Shown: one piece after another, positions 27,719 to 36,775 of the stretch
How the letters are laid out: each line of letters opens with the position of its first letter
How positions within the stretch are numbered: the first letter of the stretch is position 1
Source of the DNA: Zunongwangia atlantica 22II14-10F7
GTDB lineage: Bacteria > Bacteroidota > Bacteroidia > Flavobacteriales > Flavobacteriaceae
Assembly (NCBI RefSeq): GCF_002094855.1
Contig: NZ_ARYN01000005.1
Location: 186,001-250,000, forward strand
DNA: 64,000 nt
Reading direction: 5' to 3'
Position numbers and translations under genes: made by a program
Notes under the pieces: model-generated
What the model was told of the DNA's origin: nothing
Databases searched by the model: none
What the model saw: only the letters and a program-made list of their open reading frames with translations

Positions 27719-30700
27719 TTAATTATTTCCGGTTTGTACTGAAGAATTTGTTTTTGCTTCTTCAGCTTTAATTCTGGAAAGTTCCTGTTGCGCTTCCTGA
27801 ACCACTTCTGGATATTTACTGAAATTTTTGATCACATTATCCAAAACATAGGTTGCCTGGTACGCATCCCCAAGTTCGTAGAAGTTTTTAGCCATTAAGA
27901 CCAATCCTTTTGCTCCCCATTTTTTATATCCTGAAAAATCTTTCGCCAAGATTTGTACTGCCGCATTTGAAGCTTCGTAGTTATTGCTCTTATTTTTAAA
28001 ATAAGCATCATAATACAATGCCTCTGCCGCTAATTCTCCGGTTGCAGTTTTCTGAACTTCAGCATAAGCCGCTTTTGCTTTGGCTTCATTTCCAGATTTA
28101 ATCGCAGATCTTGCTACGATCAATTGTGCATCGGTTCTGGCTTGTTTATCGGCTTCAGGATTTGCCAACACCTTATCTGCATAAGCTGCAGCCTGTCCCG
28201 GCTGATTCATCTCGTCATAAGACTTCATCAGGTTAGATTGTGCATAAATCGTATTCTGTGCATCGCCGGCTACTTGCTCTAAACGTTGTAACAATGGCAC
28301 CGCTTCCTGATATTGTGAATTTTCAAGATAAATTTCAGAAAGTCTAGCTAAAGATTGTTCGGTAAACTCGTTATTTGGTTTATCGATCACATATTTATAA
28401 TTAGGGATCGATGCTTCCTGATTTCCTTCACGATACTGCAATTGTGCTAAGTAGAAATTAGCATTGATCGCATGGATTCCGTTAGGGAAACTTTTCAAAT
28501 ATTTCTGGAAATTCGATTTTGCCTGCGCAGTATTGTTCGCTAAATATTGATTTTCGGCTGCTTCGTAAGTTGTATTATCTAAATCTGCATCACTTACTTC
28601 AACAAAATCGATATTTTTTACCCAGCTTGCATATTCATCTGTTCTACCAAGATCTACGTAAACATTACGTGCGGTAGAAACTGCTTCCATCGCTTCAGGC
28701 GTATTTGGATAATCGTTTACTACTTTTCTAAATTTAGAAAGTGCTTTTTCTCCCTGGTTTCCATTATAATAAATTAATCCCTGTCTCAGCATCGCTTTAG
28801 GAACCAAAGCACTTCCCGGCACTTCTCTAATTAAACGATCGTAAGTAGAAATTGCCTGCGAAGTATTATTGGTCGCTACATAAGTATTTCCTAATTCATA
28901 AAGCGCATCATCACGAAAAGCTGATCTTGGATATTTACTGTTGAATCCTGAAAGATCTTCTATCTTACGTTCGTTACGATCTACAAAACCATAGCTTATA
29001 GCTTTTTGAAAAGCTGCATAATCTGCATTACCAACGCCGTTTGCAATAGCTGTATTATAGGATTCCATTGCTGGCCAGTACTGACTATTCACAAAGTAAC
29101 TATCTCCTAATCTTAAATAGGCATCGTTTCTTTTAGCTGACTCATTTTGGCTGTTTTCAGCGTATCTTTTAAAGTATTCTATCGCACGATCGTATTCATT
29201 TTTCTTAAAGTAAGCGTAACCAATATTGTAGTCCAGATCTGCTTTTTCATCGGTTCCCGAAGCAGCGGTCATCCCGCCAAATTCCTTATAACCAATAATT
29301 GCATCGTCAATTCTATTTACATTGAATTCACTTTCTGCTTTCCAATAAGTTGCTTTTGCTGTAATTTTTGGGTCACGAGGTTCTTTTAAAGCTTTATCAA
29401 AATTCTTGATCGCTTCATAATAATCTCCTTCTTCATAAAGTTGAATTCCGTAGAAATAAGCCACCTTTTGATATGCTACTTTATCTGCAAAATTTCTGTT
29501 ACTTTCTAAAAGCTGCATCGCTTCTTCAAAATTCCCCGAAGTAATAAAAGAGTTGATCAATAATTCTTCAGCTTCAGCTTTATTCGTAGAATTTGGATAA
29601 GTTTCTAAAAACGTAATTAAAACCTTAGAAGGACTCTCGTAGCTATTCCCAATTTCATAACCAAGTTTAGCGTAATTAAGCATCGCATCTTCTTTGATCT
29701 TCGCATCAAAATCCATTTCACTGGCATTTTTAAATGCGTTTAATGCCTGCTGCTTTTGTCCAGATTCTAAATACGATTGCGCCAAATGATAATAAGCATT
29801 TTGAGCGATCGCATTTTTCCCGTCGATTATTTTATTGAATTCTGAAATTGCGTTTGCATAATCTCCCTGTTGATAGTAAGCATATCCTAACTGGTAATAA
29901 TCGGTGTTATTCCACTTTCTCCTTACACCCTGATATTCTTTTAAATAAGGAATAGCCTGATCGTATTGTTTTAAATTGAAATAACTCTCACCAATGATCT
30001 TATTTAATTGTGATTTTTCCATCACATTAGATTTTGGCAGTTGCTCTTTTCCAAGCTGAATCGCTTTTTCAAAATTTCCAAGCTTAAAGTTCATATCCGC
30101 CTGATAATACGAAAGATCCTGGCCATAGCGTTCGTCTCCTTTTACTTCATCAAAATACTGGTTCGCCTGGTCGTAATCGTTAGATTCGTACGCCATGTAG
30201 CCAATATAATATTTTGCCTGCGCACCATACTGTTCAGAATCCATTACCCTGTTAAAGTAATTTTTCGCCTGCCCCATATCGTTGGTCTGAAAATATACAT
30301 AACCCTTATTGAAGTAATACTTTTCCAACTCGGCACGGCTCATACTTTTCTCATCTACCATATCGTACCACTTACGCGCCTGTGGATATTTACCCGTATT
30401 AAAATAGTAAGTTGCTACATCGTGGTAGGCAGAATTTGTTTTGGTACTGGTAGGATATCGAGACACAAAACGCTCCATAAGCTCATCTGCTCCTGGCTGG
30501 TTTAGTCTCACCGCGGCGTTGGCAACATAATATGCACAATCGCCTTTTATTTTTTCGTCTGTTGCTTCTTCTTTAACATCTGCAAAAAGTTTTTGGGCCG
30601 CCAGATATTGCTCGTTATTATACAATTCTAAGGCCTTATTAAATTTTACAAGATCATTGGTATAAATGGCAGACTGTTGGGAAAATCCAATACTTGCCAC

Positions 30701-30742
30701 CAATAGAAAAACAACAATTAGGTAAGGTTTGCCGGTTGTCAT
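27719..30742 (-). CDS. large periplasmic TPR-repeat protein
   Basis: 1007-residue exported protein (signal MTTGKPYLIVVFLLVASIGFS) made almost wholly of tetratricopeptide and Sel1/BamD-like repeats from residue 25 to about 990. Typical units are YYLGYMAYESNDYDQANQYF-like and YQLGYAYYQQGDYANAISEF. It is a protein-binding scaffold in the periplasm or on the outer membrane. First gene of a unit with the barrel gene. The function is not known to me; flavobacterial relatives are annotated simply as tetratricopeptide repeat proteins. Confidence 0.8.
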   Translation of the reverse strand: MTTGKPYLIVVFLLVASIGFSQQSAIYTNDLVKFNKALELYNNEQYLAAQKLFADVKEEATDEKIKGDCAYYVANAAVRLNQPGADELMERFVSRYPTSTKTNSAYHDVATYYFNTGKYPQARKWYDMVDEKSMSRAELEKYYFNKGYVYFQTNDMGQAKNYFNRVMDSEQYGAQAKYYIGYMAYESNDYDQANQYFDEVKGDERYGQDLSYYQADMNFKLGNFEKAIQLGKEQLPKSNVMEKSQLNKIIGESYFNLKQYDQAIPYLKEYQGVRRKWNNTDYYQLGYAYYQQGDYANAISEFNKIIDGKNAIAQNAYYHLAQSYLESGQKQQALNAFKNASEMDFDAKIKEDAMLNYAKLGYEIGNSYESPSKVLITFLETYPNSTNKAEAEELLINSFITSGNFEEAMQLLESNRNFADKVAYQKVAYFYGIQLYEEGDYYEAIKNFDKALKEPRDPKITAKATYWKAESEFNVNRIDDAIIGYKEFGGMTAASGTDEKADLDYNIGYAYFKKNEYDRAIEYFKRYAENSQNESAKRNDAYLRLGDSYFVNSQYWPAMESYNTAIANGVGNADYAAFQKAISYGFVDRNERKIEDLSGFNSKYPRSAFRDDALYELGNTYVATNNTSQAISTYDRLIREVPGSALVPKAMLRQGLIYYNGNQGEKALSKFRKVVNDYPNTPEAMEAVSTARNVYVDLGRTDEYASWVKNIDFVEVSDADLDNTTYEAAENQYLANNTAQAKSNFQKYLKSFPNGIHAINANFYLAQLQYREGNQEASIPNYKYVIDKPNNEFTEQSLARLSEIYLENSQYQEAVPLLQRLEQVAGDAQNTIYAQSNLMKSYDEMNQPGQAAAYADKVLANPEADKQARTDAQLIVARSAIKSGNEAKAKAAYAEVQKTATGELAAEALYYDAYFKNKSNNYEASNAAVQILAKDFSGYKKWGAKGLVLMAKNFYELGDAYQATYVLDNVIKNFSKYPEVVQEAQQELSRIKAEEAKTNSSVQTGNN

Positions 30743-30928
30743 TTATAGTTTTTTAGGTTTGGTAATCAAAGATAATTTAATGCTTTAATTCTAAACGCGA
30801 ATTAAACACTATAATTATGTTAATGTAAAAAAAAGTATATGCCCAGTCTACTAAAACTGTATATTTAGCCTTAGTTTTATAGCTCGAAGTGTTTTATAAT
30901 TCCTCTAAAAATTAAGCTTGAAATTGTA

Positions 30929-30936
30929 TAATTTTG
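30929..30936 (+). promoter_or_regulatory. possible -7 element of ftsE
   Basis: TAATTTTG fits TAnnTTTG; no clear TTTG at the -33 distance. Would give a leader of about 85 bases. Confidence 0.35.
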
Positions 30937-31028
30937 GCCTCAGTTTTTAGTCTGTTTATAAGAGTATCCAAGTATTAGTCTTGGGCGATAAGCTTTAAAA
31001 GCTTTTATACTGAAAAGAATTTTGATTT

Positions 31029-31712
31029 ATGGCCAACGTTGTTCTCGAACTTAAAAATGCTGCAATTTACCAGCGTGAAAATCTTATACTTTCTGAAGTT
31101 GATGTGACGGTAAATAAAGGTGATTTTGTATACCTGATAGGAAAAACCGGTACCGGTAAAAGTAGTTTTATGAAAACGCTTTATGGCGATCTTCCTTTAA
31201 CCGAAGGTGAAGGAACCATCGTAGATTTTAACCTTCGAAAATTAAAGGAAAAAGACATTCCTTATTTACGTAGAAAACTGGGGATTGTTTTTCAGGATTT
31301 TAAATTATTGACAGATCGTAATATTAAAGACAATCTTCTTTTTGTATTGAAGGCCACCGGCTGGAAAGACAAAAGCAATATGGATCAAAAGATTGATCTT
31401 GTTTTAGAAAAGGTTGGCATGAAGACTAAAGGTTTTAAGTTTCCTTATCAACTTTCTGGTGGAGAGCAACAACGTGTTGCCATTGCTCGTGCGCTTTTAA
31501 ATGATCCTGAATTGATCCTTGCCGATGAGCCTACCGGAAACCTAGATCCACAAACCTCTGTAGAAGTGATGGAAGTTTTACAGGAAATTAGCCGAAACGG
31601 AAACACGATTTTAATGGCCACTCACGATTATGCCTTATTACTGAAATATCCTTCTAAAACCCTAAAATGCGACGGACAACGTGTTTTTGAAGTGGTGCAG
31701 AAAACGGTTTAA
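31029..31712 (+). CDS. ftsE: cell division ATP-binding protein FtsE
   Basis: ATPase of the FtsEX complex, which couples divisome assembly to peptidoglycan hydrolysis. 227 residues: Walker [10 protein letters not shown] (38-46), Q-loop IVFQDFKLL, signature LSGGEQQR, Walker [13 protein letters not shown] and H-loop MATHD. The similarity to LolD-type ATPases is high, but [16 protein letters not shown] with KATGWKD favours FtsE. Its membrane partner ftsX is not adjacent, as is often the case in Bacteroidetes. Terminator follows. Confidence 0.85.
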   Translation: MANVVLELKNAAIYQRENLILSEVDVTVNKGDFVYLIGKTGTGKSSFMKTLYGDLPLTEGEGTIVDFNLRKLKEKDIPYLRRKLGIVFQDFKLLTDRNIKDNLLFVLKATGWKDKSNMDQKIDLVLEKVGMKTKGFKFPYQLSGGEQQRVAIARALLNDPELILADEPTGNLDPQTSVEVMEVLQEISRNGNTILMATHDYALLLKYPSKTLKCDGQRVFEVVQKTV

Positions 31713-31774
31713 GTTAGAAGTTAGAAAAACTATTTATTCTGAAATAACCTTCTAAATTTCTAAGACGATTTTAT

Positions 31775-31818
31775 ATAAAAAAGCTGCTATTGTAAAAAAA
31801 TAGCAGCTTTTCTTTTTT
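31775..31818 (+). terminator. terminator of ftsE
   Basis: AAAAGCTGCTA...TAGCAGCTTTT stem followed by a T-rich run. Confidence 0.85.
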
Positions 31819-31922
31819 ACTCGATAATCGAGATTAAATGCTCTAGAGCTTGCCTCAATACAAAGACGATTTTCAAAAAAATGCCTCACAAGCTTGCCCG
31901 CTAGTTTACTGGAGTCTGTTTT

Positions 31923-32993
31923 TTACAACACGAAATTCAGGTGGATTCCTAATCGCATTTTGGCTTCAACAGCGCCGCCATTTAGATCCTGCGATAACGG
32001 AAGCATGAGATTAACTCCGCCAGATATTTTTCCGTAGGTAGATTCCACGCCTATTCGGCTAAATAAAACATTTCCTTTTGTATCCTGAACGACCAGACCG
32101 TAACTTTCATTTTCTCCAAAAACTTCTCCTGAAATGCCCAAAACCGGACTAATAGAAACAGGCGTAAATGTTTTTGCATTCAAAGTGTTGAAGGTTCTAA
32201 ATAAATTTACCCCGTAATTAAACTGGTCGCCAAAATGATACTCCTGCTCGTTTTCAGTTTTAATTGTATAGTTCGCTAAAACTCCCAATCCCCAGTTTTT
32301 ATGACTTACCGAATAATTTGAAGCAAGCAATACATCCCAACTTCCGGTTCCTACCTGAAAACTCGGGTTTACACTGCCTTCATTATTAGCACGATCATAT
32401 TCCCCGGTTGGTAACTTTACACCTACTCCTACTTCAAGACTGTGCTTGAATTTGGTTTGCTGCTCGGGTAAAAATCCGTCTAACTTTGGTGAAATTAACT
32501 GGTAAAATCCAAGTATACTAATATCTCCCAAACCATTAATGCGTTGTGAAGTTTCATCTACAAATTGCCGATTATGAAAATGATATGGCACAATTACATT
32601 CAGTTTAATTTTCTGACTAACCGGAATCCTAGCCCAGGCCTGCATAGTATTAAAATTCTCATCGATCCAGGGAGAATTATTGTAAATCCCATCTCGCGAG
32701 CGATACTGTTGTGTGATATATCTTACCCCAACAAAATTACCATCACCAATCGTACCGTAGCCCATGCTACCGCCACTACTTCCGCAACCGCAAACATCAC
32801 AATCATCAAAATCAAAAAATTCGGCACTTGTTTTATGATTTTCAACTAAACCGAAATCTTCAGTAGCAGTTTTAAAATTAAAATTCGCAAAGACATTGGT
32901 TGAATCTTTTAAGCTTTCGGCCTTTAAAAAAGTACTGCCAAAAACGCCTAATATCAATAGTATTATGCTTTTAATATTCTGCAAATCGTTCAT
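31923..32993 (-). CDS. outer-membrane barrel with CDVCGCG motif, last gene of metal cluster
   Basis: Exported protein of 356 residues (signal MNDLQNIKSIILLILGVFGSTFLKA). After a short N-terminal stretch comes a tight cysteine cluster, DFDDCDVCGCGSSGG (C65, C68, C70), then an outer-membrane barrel of about 12 amphipathic strands ending in LGIHLNFVL. It is related to the broad porin-like transporter barrels. The cysteine cluster at the mouth suggests metal binding. Its start overlaps the di-heme peroxidase gene by 23 bases, so the genes are translationally coupled. I infer a role in uptake or export of copper or another soft metal. Confidence 0.7.
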   Translation of the reverse strand: MNDLQNIKSIILLILGVFGSTFLKAESLKDSTNVFANFNFKTATEDFGLVENHKTSAEFFDFDDCDVCGCGSSGGSMGYGTIGDGNFVGVRYITQQYRSRDGIYNNSPWIDENFNTMQAWARIPVSQKIKLNVIVPYHFHNRQFVDETSQRINGLGDISILGFYQLISPKLDGFLPEQQTKFKHSLEVGVGVKLPTGEYDRANNEGSVNPSFQVGTGSWDVLLASNYSVSHKNWGLGVLANYTIKTENEQEYHFGDQFNYGVNLFRTFNTLNAKTFTPVSISPVLGISGEVFGENESYGLVVQDTKGNVLFSRIGVESTYGKISGGVNLMLPLSQDLNGGAVEAKMRLGIHLNFVL

Positions 32994-34023
32994 CGTTTAA
33001 AAAAGTTTCGTCGGTTAGGGTATTTAAAAAAGCAATCAAAGCTTCTTTTTCTGCTTCGCTTAAATCGATCCCCAATCTGTTATTTTGTTTTAAAATAGGA
33101 TCTAAAGTTTCTGAATCCTGCACTCCATTTTGATAGAAATCAAGCACCGACTCTAAACTACCAAAACGGCCATCGTGCATATAGGGTGCAGTGATCGCTA
33201 CGTTTCGCAAGCTTGGCACTTTAAACTTGTAATTATCGGCTACGCTTCCGGTCACCTCTGCCCTTCCTATATCATCTATACCAGGATAGATAGGCAAACC
33301 GTTATTCCTAAAAGCATCATCGGTAAAAAGATCGCTGGTATGGCAGGAAGCGCATTTTTGCTGAAATAACTCATAGCCGTATTCTTCAGTTTCGGTAAAA
33401 TCACCACCTTCTTCATTCCGCACATATTTATCGTATTTCGAATTTGAAGAGATCATCATCACCATAAACTGCGATAAGGCTTTAAAGAAATATTCGTTGT
33501 TTACTTCACCATCTTCAAAAGCTTCAGCAAATAATTGTTGATACTCGGCATCTGCTCTTAATTTCGAAATCACATTCGAGACTGTTTCTCCCATTTCAAC
33601 TTCATTGGTAATCGGAATTATAGGAAACAAATCCAGATGCGAAGTCGCCCCATCCCAGGCAAATTCTTTCTGAAAGGCCATATTCTGAATAGCGGGCGCA
33701 TTTCTGGTTCCCTCCAGATCGTCGATACCGTGACTAAATTGATGCCCATGATGCGTAAATGCAAAACGCTGCTCGTGGCAAAATCCGCAGGAAATAAATC
33801 CATTTGAAGACAACTTACCATCATAAAACAGCTTTTTACCAAGCTCAAATCCTCTTTCGGTTGGTGCGTTTGCACTTAAATCGTACTGAATTTCCGGAAA
33901 ATTTGAAGGAATATTCACTTCCAACTCGCGATTGATCGAGATATATTCGGCTTCATCATTACTGCAAGAATTAAATCCAAAAACCAGCAATATCAGCAGT
34001 AATTCATTTGTAAATCTACTCAT
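32971..34023 (-). CDS. di-heme cytochrome c peroxidase, MauG/MbnH-like lipoprotein
   Basis: Exported di-heme enzyme of 350 residues. The start chosen is the ATG at 34023, which gives a clean lipoprotein signal (MSRFTNELLLILLVFGFNSC, lipid Cys20) and a 13-base gap to the upstream gene; an ATG at 34068 would run back into that gene. Two heme-binding CxxCH motifs: CGFCH (C79-H83) and CASCH (C224-H228), plus the family segment RNVAITAPYMHDGRFG. Next to an MbnP-like gene it should correspond to MbnH, which in the methanobactin system oxidises a tryptophan of MbnP to kynurenine. Classical peroxide removal is the alternative. Confidence 0.85.
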   Translation of the reverse strand: MSRFTNELLLILLVFGFNSCSNDEAEYISINRELEVNIPSNFPEIQYDLSANAPTERGFELGKKLFYDGKLSSNGFISCGFCHEQRFAFTHHGHQFSHGIDDLEGTRNAPAIQNMAFQKEFAWDGATSHLDLFPIIPITNEVEMGETVSNVISKLRADAEYQQLFAEAFEDGEVNNEYFFKALSQFMVMMISSNSKYDKYVRNEEGGDFTETEEYGYELFQQKCASCHTSDLFTDDAFRNNGLPIYPGIDDIGRAEVTGSVADNYKFKVPSLRNVAITAPYMHDGRFGSLESVLDFYQNGVQDSETLDPILKQNNRLGIDLSEAEKEALIAFLNTLTDETFLNDERFAEY

Positions 34024-34036
34024 CAATAAGTGCAGA

Positions 34037-34840
34037 TTAATGCTGAACATTTTCTCCGTTATGCACATGATCTACCCGAAACATTCCGCTTACATTTTCA
34101 GAGATTTGCGGACTTTTAACTTCGTCGATCATTACCACAGCCGCTTCAGAAAGTTCGATTTTATATTGTCCATCCAATACCTGGTTGGCATCTACGGCCA
34201 TGTGTACCACCGGACTCAAATTTTCGCTCACCAAGGCATCGGTTGGTAGTTGCAATGTAACTTCACGATAATTATCCAGACTGCTTCCGTGACTTCCCAT
34301 GTGGATTTGGAAAATTGTAGGCTCGGTTATACTTTCTGAGGTAAAAGTTCCCTCGAAATTCAGGAATTTATAACCTGCCTGCCAGGACCACATCATTTCA
34401 TTTTCTTCGGCGATTTGAAGAAAATCACCCTGACCTTCCGCGCCCTGCTGATATTTTTCCTGGTCTACTCCTACACCAAATCGAAGCGCCACATATTCAT
34501 CAGCTGGGATATTCTCTAAAAGAACTTCGGTAAGCTCATTTTCCTCACTTATTACAAAATAACTATCATCTTTTGGGTAGGTAAATTCGGTTCCTTCAGC
34601 ATCGATAAGCACAAAATTGCTCACGATATAATTGAAACGATTAATCGTTAAACTTTCGCCGTTAGAATTCGTATAACTAGCGGCACCAAGCAAAAGTGCA
34701 TCGCCATTAACACCGGCATCAAATTCGATACGTACATTATTTTCGCCACCTAGATTGTTTACTGCATCGTCATCTGAAGAACAGGCGGTTAACGAAATAG
34801 CAAGAAGTATTACAAGAGTTTTTATATAATTAAAATTCAT
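34037..34840 (-). CDS. MbnP-like copper-binding lipoprotein
   Basis: Lipoprotein of 267 residues (MNFNYIKTLVILLAISLTAC, lipid Cys20). The body matches the MbnP family: a beta-rich domain with FNYIVSNFVLID, VALRFGVGVD, and the hallmark MMWSWQAGYKFLNFEG with its tryptophans, then IHMGSHGS and a histidine-bearing C-terminus (VDHVHNGENVQH). In methanotrophs MbnP binds copper after tryptophan oxidation by its di-heme partner. Here the partner gene follows by 13 bases. Signals of function are the family match and the context; metal identity is inference. Confidence 0.8.
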   Translation of the reverse strand: MNFNYIKTLVILLAISLTACSSDDDAVNNLGGENNVRIEFDAGVNGDALLLGAASYTNSNGESLTINRFNYIVSNFVLIDAEGTEFTYPKDDSYFVISEENELTEVLLENIPADEYVALRFGVGVDQEKYQQGAEGQGDFLQIAEENEMMWSWQAGYKFLNFEGTFTSESITEPTIFQIHMGSHGSSLDNYREVTLQLPTDALVSENLSPVVHMAVDANQVLDGQYKIELSEAAVVMIDEVKSPQISENVSGMFRVDHVHNGENVQH

Positions 34841-34997
34841 TTTGTTTAAATTTTGAAGTGCTTTTTAAGTAATTTTAAATAGTATTTTTCCACTATGCCT
34901 TTTTCCAAAAACTTTATTTGATTTAGGAAATTTCAGACATAGCTATGGCTGTCGGTCTTATTGCGTAAGCCGATTTTAGCCTTTTTAAAATGAATTT

Positions 34998-35369
34998 TTA
35001 AACAATAGGAGGTTTTACCATTCTCTTATTAAAGAGAAAAGTATAAAGTGCCAGATAAGCAAACTGCTGCTTTTCAGCTTTCTTAAAATTGACTGGTTTT
35101 TCATCGAAAATCACCTCATCAACTTCAAAATATAACAAAGGCAGCTCGTATCTATTGGCTAAGATTCCGCGTTTTTCTTCGTGCTCTTCATCTGCCTGCT
35201 GGGCCAGCGACTGCATTAGGTAACATTTACCATTACAGGCGAGATCTGGCCGATCTTTATTAATACACAATTCGGTTACTATATAATCGTAATTGAAAAT
35301 ATAGTCGAAAATGGGCATTATGGGTTTAAGCAGGATAAAAAAGGCTACGAAAAAGCCTAAATATCGCAT
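34998..35369 (-). CDS. small CNGKCYLMQ protein A of metal cluster
   Basis: 123-residue protein with an N-terminal hydrophobic helix (FFVAFFILLKPIMPIFDYIF) and conserved cysteines C35, C45 and C49 in ELCINKDRPDLACNGKCYL. The C-terminus ends in PPIV. A paralogue with cysteines at exactly the same three positions lies two genes upstream. I know no function. Cx9CxxxC spacing next to an MbnP/di-heme peroxidase pair suggests a membrane-bound metal or thiol protein. It starts 9 bases after the stop of the helical lipoprotein gene. Confidence 0.65.
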   Translation of the reverse strand: MRYLGFFVAFFILLKPIMPIFDYIFNYDYIVTELCINKDRPDLACNGKCYLMQSLAQQADEEHEEKRGILANRYELPLLYFEVDEVIFDEKPVNFKKAEKQQFAYLALYTFLFNKRMVKPPIV

Positions 35370-35378
35370 TCGAAAAAC

Positions 35379-35831
35379 TTATTTATTAGTAAGCGCTTGT
35401 GCGTTTTTTATGCTAGAATCTACAGCTTGCTGCATTGCTTTTACATCGCCAAGTTCTTCCTGTAAAGCTTCGATTTGCTGCTGAAGTTCTTCGTTAGTCA
35501 TTTTTTGAACTTTCGCTTTATTCTTCACAAATTCGTCGCTAAAGCTATGCATCCAATCCATCATTAGCTTATCGGCTTCCTGTAGTTTTTGCTCGGCTTT
35601 TAGATATTTCTCAGCTGTACTACTGGTATCGGCGATCGCCTTTAGTTCTTTCGAAATTTCTGGAATATCACCCATTTTAGGCATCACCTCGTCGTGAACG
35701 TCCAACACCTGGTGAAATAATTCTTCGTACTGTTCTTTTTTAGCTGAAGTACTTTCAGCACAGGAAACAGCGATTAATGTAAGGCCTAATATTAGAGCCG
35801 ATCTATAGATTAGTTTTATTGAAATTTTCAT
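35379..35831 (-). CDS. helical Met/His-containing lipoprotein
   Basis: 150-residue lipoprotein (signal to LIAVSC, lipid Cys24) that is otherwise almost all helix with coiled-coil potential. It carries several His and Met residues close together (ELFHQVLDVHDEVMPKMGD and KLMMDWMHSF), which could form a thioether/imidazole copper site. Relatives are often labelled viral A-type inclusion protein for lack of a better name. Lies between the two CNGKCYLMQ genes, so it probably belongs to the same metal-related unit. Confidence 0.6.
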   Translation of the reverse strand: MKISIKLIYRSALILGLTLIAVSCAESTSAKKEQYEELFHQVLDVHDEVMPKMGDIPEISKELKAIADTSSTAEKYLKAEQKLQEADKLMMDWMHSFSDEFVKNKAKVQKMTNEELQQQIEALQEELGDVKAMQQAVDSSIKNAQALTNK

Positions 35832-35931
35832 CTTAAACTTTTAAGTTTTTAAAAATACATAGTTACTATTCAGAAATAATTTTCTGAATAGTCTAAAAAT
35901 TGATCCTTAAATTCTCGAATATCGAGAAAAC

Positions 35932-36297
35932 TTAAATGATTGGAGGGTGAAAGAAATCCTGAAGAGAATAATATTGATAAAACTGAGGTTTTGCAACGAA
36001 GTTATGGGCAATCGCTTCAGTATCGAAATTGGTATTTAAAATCAGTTGTTTTTCAGCATAAAATAAAGGAATCTCTATTTTTTTTGCTGAAGTTTCCTTT
36101 TTTTGCTGTGATTCTTTTTCTGAAGCTTCAGCTAAAGCCTGCATCAAATAACATTTCCCATTACAAGCCAGTTCAGGACGGTCTTTATTTTCGCAAAGCT
36201 CTTTGCTTATGTAATCGTAATTCAGCACATATTCCACTACCGGAAAAGCAGGCCGAATAACAATCAAAAACGCGAATATGGGAAACAAGAATTTCAC
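35932..36297 (-). CDS. small CNGKCYLMQ protein B of metal cluster
   Basis: 121-residue paralogue of the protein encoded at 34998-35369: N-terminal helix MKFLFPIFAFLIVIRPAFPVVEYV, cysteines C35, C45 and C49 in ELCENKDRPELACNGKCYL, charged middle region and the same PPI(I) C-terminus. It is the first gene of the minus-strand cluster. The shared spacing and terminal PPI motif imply a family with a defined structure; function unknown to me. Confidence 0.65.
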   Translation of the reverse strand: MKFLFPIFAFLIVIRPAFPVVEYVLNYDYISKELCENKDRPELACNGKCYLMQALAEASEKESQQKKETSAKKIEIPLFYAEKQLILNTNFDTEAIAHNFVAKPQFYQYYSLQDFFHPPII

Positions 36298-36484
36298 GAT
36301 GCAAAAATAGCTAAATCGCCAGCTTTATTCAACAGAAACGATGATTTTATAGGATTCAATATTCGTTAAAATTTTGGTCTTTTTTTTCTAGATACTAGAC
36401 GTTAGATGTGAGATGTGAGACAAGAGACTTGGATAATGTGATGATGTGATGATTTGAAAATGTGATAATGTGATGATGTGGTAA

Positions 36485-36526
36485 TGTTGAATGTTGAATG
36501 TTGAATGTTGAATGTTGAATGCTGAA
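36485..36526 (+). repeat. heptanucleotide tandem repeat TGTTGAA
   Basis: Five perfect TGTTGAA units followed by one TGCTGAA. Embedded in other short direct repeats. Confidence 0.9.
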
Positions 36527-36718
36527 ATATGAATTTGATAATTTGAAAATGCGGTGATGTGATGAACGATTTTATGAATATCGAATTCCGAATTTGAAAA
36601 TTATTGAAAGATTTGGAATTTGCGGAATCAGGAGGCAAGAGATAGGATAAAACTATTCGAATTTTAAATTTTGATCGCTGACAGCTGTAAACCGTGAACT
36701 GTCAACTGTCAACTAAAC

Positions 36719-36757
36719 AAAAAAACCTCACGAGTTTAGTACTGTGAGGTTTTTGTT
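36719..36757 (-). terminator. terminator of typA
   Basis: AAAAACCTCAC...GTGAGGTTTTT stem with a T-run on the minus strand. Confidence 0.85.
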
Positions 36758-36775
36758 TCGGTATAAAAATATCGA

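Larger units (their letters stand above)
36298..36775. other. repeat-rich intergenic region between metal cluster and typA
   Basis: Low-complexity sequence built of short direct repeats: GATGTGATGAT units, TTGAATG heptamers (36485-36526), CTGTCAACTGTCAACT near 36699 and AGATGTGAGATGTGAGA near 36402. The right end holds the typA terminator. The open frame through it is repetitive (HSTFNIQHSTFNI) and is not a gene. Confidence 0.7.

Noticed and set aside
31923-36297. Methanobactin operon
   Set aside because: No MbnA-like precursor, MbnB or MbnC genes; only the MbnP/MbnH-like pair is present.
36485-36526. Regular repeat array that might be CRISPR-like
   Set aside because: Units are 7 bases without spacers; simple tandem repeat.
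36402-36638. 78-codon frame through the repeat-rich spacer
   Set aside because: Its protein is only a translation of the short DNA repeats (STFNIQH units).
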